Positions 1 through 11,690 of a stretch of 64,000 nucleotides of DNA are shown in pieces. Source of the stretch: Euglena gracilis. Its lineage: Eukaryota > Euglenida > Euglenophyceae > Euglenales. The position numbers and the translations under genes are program-made. Under the pieces are notes generated by a model. The model was not told the DNA's origin, searched no databases, and saw only the letters and a list, made by a program, of their open reading frames with translations. How positions within the stretch are numbered: the first letter of the stretch is position 1; every line of letters starts with the position of its first letter. Location of the stretch: assembly GCA_039621445.1 (NCBI GenBank), contig CP154956.1:62946257-63010256 (forward strand), read 5' to 3'.

Positions 1-2848
1 CCAAATCCAAACCCAAACTGAGCAACCCCCCGATGGTTTATGGCCTGGGCAGGCTGGACGCAAAATCCTGGTGGGGGGAATGGCACTTTGGCAGAGGCGG
101 CGCAAAAAGAAAAAAATGCATGGAAACGGGAAAATGCAGAAAACAACAAAAGGTTGGGGCGAGCCCCAATGAGGTGGAAGGCCAAACCCAGAGCCCAGCA
201 GAACCTGGTAAAACACTGGCAGGCTTGCATGGGAATATCGGAGGAGGGGGGGGGGGTGGGGGACACCCCTTCCAAAACTAGGGGGGAGGGGTTGGGGGGG
301 GGAACCCCCCCTCCTACCTCCAGTTTTCGGTCGCCTTTCTTTTTGGCCACCGAAAAAATCGAATTTTCTGAAATTTCTCAAAAATGGTGGGGTATCAAAG
401 CAAATGTCCGGATCCCTAAAGTGAAGCCCTTAAAATGCCCTATCTAACAGTATGTTGATTTCCCCGCAACTCCCTGCCTAGCCCGAGTTACGACCATTTT
501 TCGACTAATTTTGGCCATTTTGCCAAAATTTCATATTGAGCCTCAGGGGTGTCCTAAAATACACACCCGGCGCGAAGCGCCGGAAGATTGGTTGCCCGCG
601 AAGCGCCGGAATATTGCCCGGTGTTTTTTTTTTTGCCCCCTTTGGTGGCCAGCGAAGCGCCGGAAGATTTTTTTTTGCCCCCACAGAGGAGGGGGAGGGG
701 GGTGGGGGGGCCCCCCCCCTTCCGAAACTAGGGGGGTGGGGGACCACCTTACCCCCCTAGGAGGGGGGGGGTGGCCCCCCCCCCTACCACCTACCTCATA
801 TCTGCGGAGCTTCCCATACAACCCTGAACACTGGGAATGGGGCCGATGCTTGCGACGTTCCCCTTGAAGCGCTGTGGGCTGAGAGTCAGGTGCAGAGACG
901 AGCACCTTTTTTCTGCTCCCACGCTGGCTTCACAGATGTGGTGCTGGCCATGGCGATTGCCGCAGAGGCAAGGGGCTTGGAGTCGGACCTCCTGCGGCCC
1001 CTCAAAAATACGGCCAAAGCTGCATCAAGGAGTCTGCACGCTTCTTGCAAGTCGGGAGCAAAGCTTTCCTTTCAGGGTTTCCTTAAAGGCTCCCGGGAGC
1101 CAGCTGCAAAAAAAAATGCTGGCTCACCCCCCCCCCCCCCCGAGGTCTGAGGGGGGAGGCATCTGGCTGGTTGGGCAAACATATTCAGCTGGGTTGAGGC
1201 TTTTTAGCCCAAAATTTGAGGCGAAACCCCCAAACCACCCCAAAAGCCATTTTTGGCCATTCTTCTTGACCCCTTTTGTCAAAAAGAATTTTGGCGCTTC
1301 GGCCAACGTACCCACCCACCCACCAAACCAACCCACCAACCCACTTTGTTCTATTAAAACCAACCCATACACAAATGTGGGGGGGGGTCGACTCGCCCAC
1401 CCACCCAATAGCCACCAAAAAATATTTTCCAGCCCGGAATTTGTCTGGGCTGGACTGAACCATATCAGACCCCCAGGTATCCCGGTGGGTGGGTTGGGGA
1501 GGGGTGCCGTTTCACACCTAGCGTTCAAAATGTTTAAAAAAAGATAGCCCCAACGTGGCTAAAAAGTTTGCCCAGCGCCCTCAAAAAAATTTGCTCATTT
1601 GCACTGCATTCCTTTTTTTCATTTTTGCACAATTAAAAAAAGGCCTTACAAATGCACCAATAGAAAAAGATCCATTCTGGTTGAAATTTCACAACTGTGC
1701 AAAACACCTGACCCAGATGCAAAAATTCTCGGAACGGAAGCATTGGATAAAATTGGAAGCATGGTATAAAATGCAAACATTTTGAGAGAAAATGCAAACA
1801 AATTGGCAATATGTGCAAACTTGTTTGAGATAAAATGCAAAAAGATTGAAGTGCAAAACATATGGTGTGGAGTGCAAAAAAATTTGCTCGTCAGGTGTGA
1901 TAAAAATGGGGCATTTACAATAAATGATAATGATAATAAATGCCCTTTCAGACATTGTGGCAGATTACTTTATCATGATCTCTTCACGCAAGGCTACAAC
2001 ATGCTCGTAAATGCAGAGCCCTGTATGCAGATACTGTCGAAAGAAGAACAACTGTGAACTTCGGAGACAAGGCTTGAGAGACATTCTGAAAGATGGAGAA
2101 TGAGACAGAAATGGTCACACAGGCGACCGAGGCAACTGTGGGCCCAGCCAGAACCGGAGCCGCCTACGCCCTCGTGGCAGGGGTTGCCGTTGGAAAGGGG
2201 GGGGGGGTAGTGGGTATTCGGCCGACTAGTCGGCTCAATCCCCCTCCCAAATGCAGCTAACGCCCCTGCTGTTGGAACCAGTCTTCTCTGAAAGACCCCC
2301 GGGGTCATCCAGCCTGGCGTGGGACCCCAAAAATCGGGTCGTTTGAGGGCATTTCCCCCAAAAAGTTTCGGCGCTTTACGTCCAAACCCATACCCAGGCC
2401 CCAGGGTTGAATGGAATCTCTGAGGGGGGGGGGGGAACACTTCCAACACTGGGCGGGACCCCCCTCCTACCTCCAGTTTTCGGTCGCCGAAAATTTCGGC
2501 CGCTTTTTTGGTCAAAAGATCTGAAATTTTCTCAAATTTTTTCAAATCGAATTTTCTGAAATTTCTCAAAAATGGTGGGGAATTAAAAGAAATGTCGAAT
2601 ACCTAAATTGAAGCCCTTAAAATGCCCTTTCTAACAGTATTTTGATTTTCCCACAACTCCCCACCTGGCCCCAGTTACCGCCAATTTTGGCCATTTTGCC
2701 AATATTCCATACTGAGCCTCAAGAGAGTCACCTAAAATACACACGCCGGCGCGAAGCGCCGGAACATTTTTTTGCTCCTGCAGAGAAGGAGGGTCGCTGA
2801 GCTCTTATCTCTTTAGAGTAAGAGCGAAGCTTACCACCGGGGTTGGAG

Positions 2849-2849
<1 letters not shown>
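1..2849. other. Repeat-rich non-coding stretch
   Basis: I see no gene here. The open frames are short and dominated by glycine, proline or lysine from homopolymer runs. The stretch holds G-runs (about 241-305 and 690-780), a C-run before 1141, and an A/T-richer part with recurring TGCAAA words (about 1600-1900). The word CGAAGCGCCGGAA occurs three times between 568 and 670 and again near 2752. A 36-base block at 791-826 (CTGCGGAGCTTCCCATACAA and flanks) recurs at about 8,687-8,722. A partial CCGACTAGTCGG palindrome at 2219-2235 links this stretch to the inverted-repeat family at 10.6-14.2 kb. Confidence 0.6.
2801..2825. repeat. Small hairpin repeat, three copies
   Basis: GCTCTTA and TAAGAGC arms, with inner CTC/GAG pairing, enclose a TTTA loop. 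The 25-base hairpin is repeated exactly at 3213-3237 and in degenerate form near 4523. All copies sit just before a very long C-run and just after a GGTCGCTGA context, so the hairpin belongs to the larger duplicated unit. Confidence 0.65.
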
Positions 2850-2901
<52 letters not shown>

Positions 2902-2911
2902 CCCCCCCCCT
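2850..2911. repeat. Uninterrupted run of 51 cytosines
   Basis: Positions 2850-2900 are all C, followed by one G and nine more C. Similar but shorter runs follow at about 3291-3325 and 4670-4714 in the duplicated copies. Such a tract can form an i-motif on this strand and a G-quadruplex on the other. The exact length is uncertain because long homopolymers are hard to sequence. Confidence 0.85.
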
Positions 2912-2931
2912 GAGTAGGTCCGGGCCCCCGA

Positions 2932-5900
2932 GGCCGCCCACCATTGACTTTGAATCAAAACCGGGCCAAAAAAAGTCGAAAAAAATGGAAATTTTTTTTA
3001 ATTTTTTTATTTGCCAAAAACGATGTCTTTAGGCCTCCCAGACCTGGAAAACCTGTTTTTGAACCGAAAATGACCGTTTTCCCCGGGCCGCCGTCCGGGC
3101 CGGGCCGCCGCCGTGCCGGGCTGCCGGCCGGGCCGCTGGGCCGCCGGGCCGGGCCGGGCCGCCGGGGTGGTCTCCCAAAGAGCTCAGCTCTACGTTACAC
3201 CCTGGTCGCTGAGCTCTTATCTCTTTAGAGTAAGAGCGAAGCTTACCACCCGGCGACGGGGGGGTCCGAACCCCCCGCCCCCCTCCCCCCCCCCCCGCCC
3301 CCCCCCCCCCCCCCCCCCCCCCCCCTGGGTAGGTCCGGAAACCCCGGGATTATCGATGTGATTGGATTTCGTGGCCCCCAAAGTGAATAGCCCATAGGTT
3401 AGGGGACGATCCCTAGTATGTCCGGAGCCTTTAGGTTACCGGCAACTCCCCGCCAGTCCGGAGATATGGCCCGAGCAAAAAAGTTGTCTACCGTTTTTTT
3501 TTCCGGGAAATTGCAGGGTCGTTTTGGGGTCAAAAAATCGAAAAATTCAAAATATCTCGAAAACGCTGCGGAGTTGAGAAAAAGTAAAGAGGACGTCCTT
3601 CCACAACTTTGGGATGCCCGATCGATCGGTATGTGCGGTTTGGGCCAACTCCTCGCCTAGCCCGAGATACGGCCATTTTGGGGTTTTGGGCCAGTTTTGC
3701 CAGTTTTGGCCATTTTGGGCCCGTTCGGGGCCCGAAACCGTAAATTGGCCGTATCTCGGGCTAGACGGGGAGTTGGGACCCAAACCAGGGGGTCAATCAT
3801 GAGGTTTGGGGGGGGGGGGTTTGACCGTTTTTTGGGGTTCCTGGGGTCTGGTTGTGCGATTTTGGGCCAGTTTTGGGTATTCGGGGACCCCAACGGGCGC
3901 CGTGTGGGCGGCTGGGCGAGGGGGGGTCGGTCGGGACCCAAAACTTTGTAAAAAAAAATTTTGCTCAAAAACACTTTTTTTCACTTCAGAACGTCAATAA
4001 AATTGTTTTGGACGAAAAAATTTTTCCCGCCCCGGCCCCCCCCCCATCCCCCCCGTGGCTGGCCCCCCCCCCCTGGCCGGTGGACTTAGCCATTTTTGGG
4101 TCAAAAAGTCGAAAAAATTCGAAAAAAAAATTTTTGCCCAAAAACATGTTTTTTGACCTCCCGGACCCGAAAAAAGTGTTTTTGAGCCAAAAATGAGCGT
4201 TTTTTAACCGCCAGAGCCCCATTTTGGGCCGCCCACCATTGACTTTGAATCAAAACCGGGCCAAAAAAGTCGAAAAAAATGGAATTTTTTTTAATTTTTT
4301 TATTTGCCAAAAACGAGTCTTTAGGCCTCCAGACCCGGAAACCTGTTTTTGAACCGAAAAATGACCGTTTTTCTCCGGGCCGGGCCGGGCCGCCGGCCGG
4401 GGCCGGGCCGCCGGCCGTGCCGGGCTGACAGGGCCGGGCCGCTGGGCCGCCGGGCCGGGCCGGCCGGGCCGCCGGGTGGTTTCTCCCAAAGAGCTCAGAT
4501 CTACGTTACAACCTGGTCGCTGAGCTCTTATCTCTGTATAGTAAGATGGAAGATTACCACCCGGCGACGGGGGGGTCCGACCCCCCGCCCCCCTCCCCCC
4601 CCCCCTTATTTGCCTAAGGCTCTTGTCTGTTTATGGCCGGCGCTAACTCCGCTTCTGGCCCAGTTTGCCCTCCCCCCCCCCGCCCCGCCCCCCCCCCCCC
4701 GCCCCCCCCCCCCCTGGGTAGGTCCGGAAACCCCGGGATTTCGATGTATTGGATTTCGTGGCCGCCCCCAAGTGGATAGCCCATAGGGTGAGGGGACGAT
4801 CCCTCTTATGTCCGGAGCCTTTATGTTACCGCACCTCCCCGCCAGTCCTGAGATATGGCCCCGAGCAAAAAAGTTGTCTACCGTTTTTTTTTTTCCGGGG
4901 AAATTTGCAGGGGGTCGTTTTTGGGCGTCAAAAAATCGAAAAAAAAAAAAATTCAAAATATCTCGAGAAAACGCTGCGGAGTTGCGAAAAAAGTAAAGAG
5001 ACGTCCTTACATCCACAAATTTGGGACGCCCGATCGGTAGTCGGTATGCGCGGTTTTGGCCAACTCCTCGCCTAAGCCCGAGATACGGCCGTTTTGTGGT
5101 TTTGGGCCAGTTTTTGCATCTTTTTTGCCAGTTTTGGCCATTTTGGGCCCGTTCAGGGCCCAAAAACCACCTTTAATTTGCCCGTATCTCGGCTAGACGA
5201 GGATTTGGAACCCAAACCAGGGGGTCAATCATTAGGTTTAGGGGGGGGGGGGTTGACCGTTTTTTTTTTGGGGTTCACTAGCCCCGGGGTCCTGGTTTGT
5301 GCGATTTTGGGCCATTTTTGGGTATTCGGGGACCCCTGCAGGGGCTGCTTGGCTGGGGTCAAAAAAATCGAAAAATTCAAAATATCTCGAAAACGTTGTG
5401 AAGTTGAGGAAAAGTAAAGAGGACCTCCTTTCACAACTTTTGGACGCCCTATCGATCGGGATGCGCGGCGTGGGCCAACTACTCGCCTAGCCCGAATATG
5501 GTCGTTTTTGGGGTTTTGGGGCCCAGTTTTGGCCATTTCGGGCCTGTTTGGGCCCGAAACCGTAAATTGGCCGTATCCCCTATTAGACGAGGAGTTGGGA
5601 CCCCAAACCAGGGGTCAATCATTAGGTTTGGGGGGGGTTTGTTTTGACCGTTTTTTTTTTTTGGGGTTCCCGGGGCCTGTTGTGTGCGATTTTGGGCCCA
5701 GTTTTGGGTATTCGGGACCCCTGCGGCGGTCCGAGGGCGGCTGGGCGAGGGGGGGTCGGTCGGGAGGCAGATCGGGACCCAGAATTTTGAAAGAATTTTT
5801 TTCGTTCATAATAATTTTTTTTTCACTTCAGAATATCAAAAAAAGTGTTTTTTGAGCGAAAAAAAGTTTTCCGAACCCACCCCCCCCCCCTCCCCCCTCC

Positions 5901-7190
5901 CCCCCCTCCCTGGCTGGGCGCCGCCCCGCCGCCCCACCGCCCCCCTGGCGGTGGGCCCCGCCCGCCCCCCCTGGCCGGTGGACTTAGCCCATTTTTTGGG
6001 TCAAAAAGTCGAAAATATTCGAAAAAAAATTTTGCCCAAAACCATGATTGTTGACCTCCCGCACCCAAAAAAAGCGTTTTCGAGCCAAAAATGAGCGTTT
6101 TTCGACCCGCCAGCGCCCCGTTTTGGGCCGCCAACCCATTGAACTTGGATCAAAACCGGACGAAAAAAGGTGAAAAAAAATTGAAAAAAAAATTGCCCAA
6201 AACGATGTTTTTTGGCCTCCCGGACCAGAAAAACTGGTTTCAAGCCAAAAATGAGCGTTTTTCGACCATACATCTCTTTAAGGACCCCGCGGGGGGGGGA
6301 GGGGGCTCGGGGGGTGACTGGGCTAGGGCTAGAAATTTGGGCTGGCTAGCCCACCCCCCCCCCCCCCCGGCGGGGGGGGGGGGGGCTGGACCCCGGCTGG
6401 ACCCGAACCGGGGCGAGCTGGAATAAAAAAAAAAAAATGCCCAAAAAATGACCTGCAGAACACAGTTTTGAAAAATGATGCATCTGAAACCCCCCAAAAA
6501 ATGCCCCAAACGCCCCCCAAACCCCATTTTGGCCACTTTTGAACACAGTTTTTCAAAAAATTTCGGCGCTTTGCGCGAAAAAAAATTTGGGGCGGGCCCC
6601 CCAAAAAGGGGCTGGCTAGCTGGGCTAGCAGCACCCCCCCCCCCCGGGGGGGGGTGCTGCTGCGGCTGGGCTGGGGCCGAAATCGGGCTGGCTGCAACCG
6701 CCCCCCCCCCCCCCGGGTGGGTCGCAAAAACCTTAGAGAGATGATGTTTTCGACCGCCAGCGCCCCGTTTTGGGCCGCCAACCCATTGACTTTGGGTCAA
6801 AGCCGGGTCAAAAAAAGTCGAAAAACATCGAAATTTTTTTGCCCGAAAGGATGGTTTTGGCCTCCCGGACCTAGAAAAACTGTTTTTGAGCCAAAAATGA
6901 ACGTTTTCGACCCACCAGCCCCCCGTTTCGGGCACAAACCCTTGCATTTCAGTCAAAAGAGCTCCATAGAGTGTGGCCCGGTGTATTTTTTTCATTTCTA
7001 TGCGGGCCGAGGGCGCACCGTTGCCACTGGCCCGGGCTGCCGGGGCGGCACCTGACGAAGGCCGGGATGAAGGGACCGCAGACGCAGGCCGGGCCGCCGG
7101 GACCCGCGGACCGCCGGGCCTGCAGCAGCCGGGACGGTGCGGGTCGCCGAGCCGGGGTGTCTCTCCCAAAGAGCTCAGCTCTACGTCACA
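2932..7190. repeat. Tandemly duplicated C/G-rich module, about 1.3 kb
   Basis: The same landmarks recur in the same order. A CCACCATTGACTTTGAATC block occurs at 2939 and 4225, with diverged forms at 6130 and 6777. A CGGGCC-rich patch occurs at 3086 and 4377. AGAGCTCAG recurs at 3179, 4491 and 7169. GGGTAGGTCCGGAAACCCC occurs at 3326 and 4717. GCCAACTCCTCGCC occurs at 3643 and 5058, with a variant near 5473. CTGGCCGGTGGACTTAGCC occurs at 4072 and 5970. Copy 1 runs about 2932-4216 and copy 2 about 4217-6118, with an extra internal duplication of about 414 bp around 5060-5880. Partial copies follow to 7190. I see no coding signal; frames here are homopolymer artefacts. Function unknown. Confidence 0.7.
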
Positions 7191-7340
7191 CCCTGGTGGG
7201 GGACCCCCCCCCTACCACCTTACCCCCCCTAGGGGGGCCCCCCCCCCACCACCCACCACCCCCCCCTTATTCCTTATTGTTCCCCCCCTATTGTCCTCCC
7301 CCCCTTATTGTCCCTGGTGCAGGGGGGGGGGGCAAAAAAA

Positions 7341-7430
7341 CTGCACACGGGCAGGTCAAAAACTGGCACTGCAAAAAATGCAAAACTGCAAAAAAAACTG
7401 CAAAAAAACTGCAAAAAACTGCACACATCA
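7341..7430 (+). repeat. CTGCAAAAAA-type tandem array, left copy
   Basis: About six copies of an 8-11 base unit, ACTGCAAAAA with a variable A-run, lie just after a C/G-rich block. A matching array lies at 8404-8531. The two arrays bracket about 1 kb of unique sequence. Confidence 0.75.
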
Positions 7431-7435
7431 ACAAA

Positions 7436-8400
7436 AAATGACCATAAAAAAGCTGAAAGGTGTGCATATGCAAAACAACGTAAATTGTGACCACATGAGA
7501 ACGCCCCAAATCACCTAACTTTTGCCCAGCTTTGGAGCTGATGACAATAAAATGAAAGCTATCAATCACGGTACACTGTACATGGGTTTTTCATGCACTG
7601 AAAGAAACGCAAGTCATGTGTTTGGTTTTGATGCTATGGATGGATTCACACTGGTTTCCTGGCACCAAAGCTTTGTGAACGGCTTTGCCCACGGAGGTGC
7701 CAACGGCTAAATATGGAAAAAAATGCACATGCCCATATTAAGAAGTTTTGTATGCTGTTAATTCTTGCATGGGATGTTCAGGTTGGGAATTATAGGAAAA
7801 TCACCTGGTGAATGTGACCAATGTGACGATGCAAAAAATGTACAAAACTAAAAAAAAATCTACAACAACCACACAATCTTTGAATACTGTCTTTAGGGGA
7901 TTGCCAAATTTTCTGTGAGTTTCTTTCAAATAAGCAAGACTTGGGATAAGAGACTTGGGACAAGGCCCAATCTTCATCAGGAGCTTGTTCTCCTTTGCGC
8001 CTCCATGAATCTCGCAATCTTCAACTCCAACTTCAAACACAAAATTTGCACATCCCAGAGATAATTAGTTGAAATCTGCTCAGGAGTATGCAGATGACGC
8101 TTGCCAAAAATAAGCAATCGTGACATCTGCCACCACATGCACAAGTTGGAGATGGAGCAATTTTGGTTGGGGATTGTAATTGTGCCGTTGTCACGAAACA
8201 ATCTGTTTTTTTGGAATGGTGGCTACAACAATTTCTGTTGTTGTCGAGAGCAAGGCAGTTGGCAAGACAGTTGGGGGCTGACAACTGGTTTTTCAGAGAG
8301 ATTTTTCTTGAGAAACATCCTTCAGACAATATAATCCAGCGTAACACAAGGCGCAGAGCACCAAAAAAATGAGCACCTCAGGTTTCTCAAAACTAGAATA
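7436..8400. other. Unique A/T-richer spacer, no recognised gene
   Basis: A 62-codon open frame at 7522-7710 (+) has a fairly balanced amino-acid composition, but I recognise no domain and see no splice context that secures it. The rest contains short frames on both strands without motifs. Confidence 0.35.
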
Positions 8401-8403
8401 TAA

Positions 8404-8531
8404 AAAAAACTGAAAAAAACTGCACGTGTGCAGTTTTTTCAGAAAAAAAGCTGCAAAAAACTGCAAAAAACTGCAAAAAACTGCAAAAAACCCAAAATGT
8501 GAAAACTGCAAAAAACTGCAAAAACTGCACG
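8404..8531 (+). repeat. CTGCAAAAAA-type tandem array, right copy
   Basis: About nine copies of ACTGCAAAAA follow a short TGCACGTGTGCA palindrome at about 8420-8431. The array is the partner of the one at 7341-7430. Confidence 0.75.
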
Positions 8532-8725
8532 GTGCATATTTTGCCCCTCCCTGCCCTGGGCCCCGGCCGACGGGGGATTTTTTGGCCCAGCCAATGAAAT
8601 TCCTTTGGTACCCCCTTATTGTCCCCCCCCCCCTTATTGTCCGGTCGGGCCTCCCGGGGAGAGGTCGGTGGGACAATAAGGGGGGGGTACCTCATGTCTG
8701 CGGAGCTTCCCATACAACCCTGCCA

Positions 8726-9728
8726 GGCCCACACCCAGGCCTCTGGCCGGGACCCGGACCCACCCACCCACCCCCCTCCCAAGAGGGGGGTCTTCTGATT
8801 GGTTGGCTCCTGGCTGGAACGGATTGACATTTTGAACGAAACTCCGGAGGAAAGGTTCTTGCAACTTTTTGACAGAGTTTTTGAAATATTTTCAAAAATA
8901 TTTTTAAAAACTTTGACAGCGTTCGTGAAATACTTTGACAGATTTTCATGCAAAAAAATTTGACACATTATTTGGGGGGTTGCAATAAATCCCCAAATTT
9001 TTCGAAATTTTTCGAAGTCCTATGGGACCTCCAAAAATGCAAAATTTCATGCGAAAATACAACAAATGGTTTTCACTTAGACTTTCAGGACGAAATCCGG
9101 GTCATTGGCCCAAAAATTGGGGGGGGGTGAACTCATTTGACGAAGTCAGACCCTGAGGGGGGGGGTATTATTTTGGGGAGGGTGTTGTTTGGGGGGGTAC
9201 TAACTAATCCTAATTGGTAGGTATATGCCGTGACAGAGGGGTGAATATGCAAAAATTTCCATTGGAACCATTGGATTTTGCATAAAACAGCAAGCAGAAC
9301 ATTTTCAAAATGGCCCACAAAAAGGACTCTGCCCCAAATATGTTGCCAACAAAAAGGAATTGATGTTGGGGCGGGATGGGGCGGGATGGGGCGTGCTGCC
9401 CCAGTCTCCTTTGTGTCAAAAACTGACCATTTTCCCCCAAAATGTGAGTCAGTGGGTGTATTACCCTTTCGGATTGGACCGGGGAAAATAACCGAAAAGT
9501 TGCAACACATTTTTTTGCAAAAATCTGCTGTAAAATAAAAATGTGACAGAAAAATAAAGTGAAGGAAAAGGATGGATGAAGCGCCGAAAAAGATGTTATG
9601 ATTGGTTGGATTTTCCTGCCTTTTTGTTATTCTTTGTTTTTTTGTCCCCACAATTTGTTGTTTGTTCCGAAACGAGAGCTCTCCAAACAGCTTTCTTTGT
9701 TAGTGCAAATGTGCAAATTCCGCCCAAG
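8726..9728. other. Spacer, no gene seen
   Basis: Mixed A/T-rich sequence with scattered G-runs. Open frames on both strands are short and lack recognisable domains. Confidence 0.4.
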
Positions 9729-9950
9729 GCGCATAGCGCACATTCCCCCTGAGCGCATAGCGCAACCCCATAAGCGCACACCGCGCATAGCGCGAATCCT
9801 GCGCATATTGCGCTTCCACTCCCCCCCCCCCGCATCCCCCCTGCACATATTGTGCAGTCTAGCAACTGCCATCCTCCACACGTTGCCCCCCCCCTGCGCA
9901 TATCGCGCCACACCCCGCACGCATCGTGCCACACCCCGCGCGTATCGCAC
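9729..9950. repeat. Cluster of eight short hairpins with paired stem changes
   Basis: Eight inverted repeats of about 11-15 bases lie in 222 bases: GCGCATAGCGC (9729, 9753, 9784), TGCGCATATTGCGC (9800), TGCACATATTGTGCA (9842), GCGCATATCGCGC (9896), GCACGCATCGTGC (9917) and GCGCGTATCGCAC (9938). In the fifth and seventh copies the G-to-A change in one arm is matched by C-to-T in the other, so pairing is kept. The last copy has one uncompensated position. Copies are separated by C-rich linkers. I recognise no known family. Confidence 0.8.
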
Positions 9951-10589
9951 CACCTACCTTAGCAACCCCCCTACATCACAATCTCATGTCAGCACTATAG
10001 CACTATCGTGCATTTATGACAATTGGGTATACGCCCAACCCACTCACATTCTTTTGGGAATCATTCCCAAAGATATATGTATGGAATTCCGCAATTGTGT
10101 TCATGTTTTGTTCCTTATTTCCAAATGCAGTTTTTGCTTGATGATAGCAGACAAGAAGTGAAATTTTGTTTTGTAAATCCTTTTTTTTTTCTAGCCGAGT
10201 TGTCCAACACCAGAATGTTTTGGTGCTTCCAATGCTCTATAGGGCAAAATGCGATATTAGTCGCACCAACACAAGTCATGTGATAAATCTTGGGGATATG
10301 TTGCAAATACTGCATTTTTTCCCGAAAACTTATCCAACTTGTGCTGAAACAGCTGTTTTGTGGCCTAAATGGCTTATTCTTTGGAAGAATGAAATCCCGA
10401 TATGGGAAAATGCTCAAAATTCCAGTTCTTTCATGTGCAACATAGTTGCCCCCCCCTAAGGAAGACATTGCTTTTGCTAATCAACACTTCACCACTAACC
10501 CTTTGGTCTGTGTGGATTTGACCATGTGCAAGGTCTATAGACCACATTCCACATGGTGAATGGTCCAAGTGTCAATACTAGGACCAATT
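9951..10589. other. A/T-richer spacer, no recognised gene
   Basis: Overlapping open frames of up to about 117 codons occur on opposite strands around 10,020-10,470. None has a recognisable domain. Confidence 0.4.
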
Positions 10590-10626
10590 GTGGCGCAAGG
10601 CGGTAGACTGGGGGGGGGGGGGTAGT

Positions 10627-10658
10627 GGGTAGTCGGCCGACTAGTCGGCCGACTACCC
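10627..10658. repeat. 32-base perfect palindrome
   Basis: The sequence reads the same on both strands, centred on ACTAGT and built from the TAGTCGGCCGACTA core. Exactly 100 bases on, at 10,727-10,758, a second copy differs at one position (CCAACTAG for CCGACTAG). An interrupted copy lies at about 12,900-12,932 and diverged copies near 14,085 and 2,215. Confidence 0.85.
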
Positions 10659-11110
10659 AATTGGTCCACCGACTAGTCCTAGTCGGTAGCTAGGCGGCGA
10701 GACAGGGGGGGGGGGGAGGGGGGAGTGGGTAGTCGGCCAACTAGTCGGCCGACTACCCACTCTAATGTACTAACGGGTCAAAACCGCCGACTTTTAAGCC
10801 CCCCCCCATGAACAAAATCCAATGGAAACTAGTCGGTGGCTAGTCGGCGGTCATAAAAATGGCCTGTGGCGGGCCCAAATCACCCGGAAATGGTCCGGGT
10901 GGGTCCAAATAAGTGTCTTACGCCTAAATAAACACCCCCAGATGGAAATCTTTGGTCAGTGGGGGGTGGGTGTGCCCTTGATGGGGGTCCGGAGGGGTAA
11001 AAAACCAATGATGAAATAGGGATTACATTAAAATCCTTTAGAAATGCAATCTGCAATCTGCGTTTTGCATCACGAGAGGCAGAAAACTCCCCCCTCCACC
11101 CCAATCCGAG

Positions 11111-11690
11111 ACTCAAATAACAAAATCCCTTCTGTGTTGGAACCATTCTCGGGGGGCTAAGTCGTTTTTGTGGCTCACTTTGGCATAGGCGGGGGGGGGC
11201 TCCGCCCCCCCCCGCCACCCCTCCTCAAATAACAAAATCCCTTCTGTGTTGGCAACATACTCGGGGGCTAAGTCGTTTTGTGGCTCACTTTGGCATAGGC
11301 GGGGGGGGCTCCCCCCCCGCACCCCCCCCTCAAATAACAAAATCCCTTCTGTGTTGGCAACATACTCGGGGGCTAAGTCGTTTTTGTGGCTCACTTTGGC
11401 ATAGGCGGGGGGGGGCTCGCCCCCCCCCCGCACCCCCCCCCTCAAATAACAAAATCCCTTCTCTGTTGGCAACATACTCGGGGGCTAAGTCGTTTTTGTG
11501 GCTCACTTTGGCATAGGCGGGGGGGGCTCCGCCCCCCCCGCACCCCCCCCTCAAATAACAAAATCCCTTCTCTGTTGGCAACATACTCGGGGGCTAAGTC
11601 GTTTTTGTGGCTCACTTTGGCTAGGCGGGGGGGGCTCCGCCCCCCCCACCCCCCCCCCCCTCAAATAACAAAATCCCTTCTATGTTGGAT
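11111..11690. repeat. Six-copy tandem array, unit about 110 bp, each with a G-run/C-run hairpin
   Basis: TCAAATAACAAAATCCC starts at about 11,113, 11,224, 11,330, 11,442, 11,551 and 11,661. Each unit then has a TTGGCAACATACTCGGGGGC block, CTCACTTTGGC, and a GGCGGGGGGG-CTCCG-CCCCCCC hairpin. A single related word occurs near 12,450, and a reversed one near 13,728 is part of the right inverted arm. Confidence 0.85.

Larger units (their letters stand above)
7200..8725. repeat. C/G-rich ends with inverted CCTTATTGTCC words flanking an A-rich core
   Basis: CTTATTGTCC-type words next to C-runs occur at about 7265-7315 and 8605-8641. The reverse form, GGGACAATAAGG, occurs at about 8671-8684, so 8605-8684 can fold into a hairpin. 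The core from 7340 to 8530 is A/T-richer. This may be a non-autonomous inverted-repeat element, but I could not find a target-site duplication. Confidence 0.4.

Noticed and set aside
6240-7169. 309-codon minus-strand frame
   Set aside because: It is proline-, glycine- and arginine-rich and made of C/G-run repeats shared with neighbouring modules. No domain is visible.
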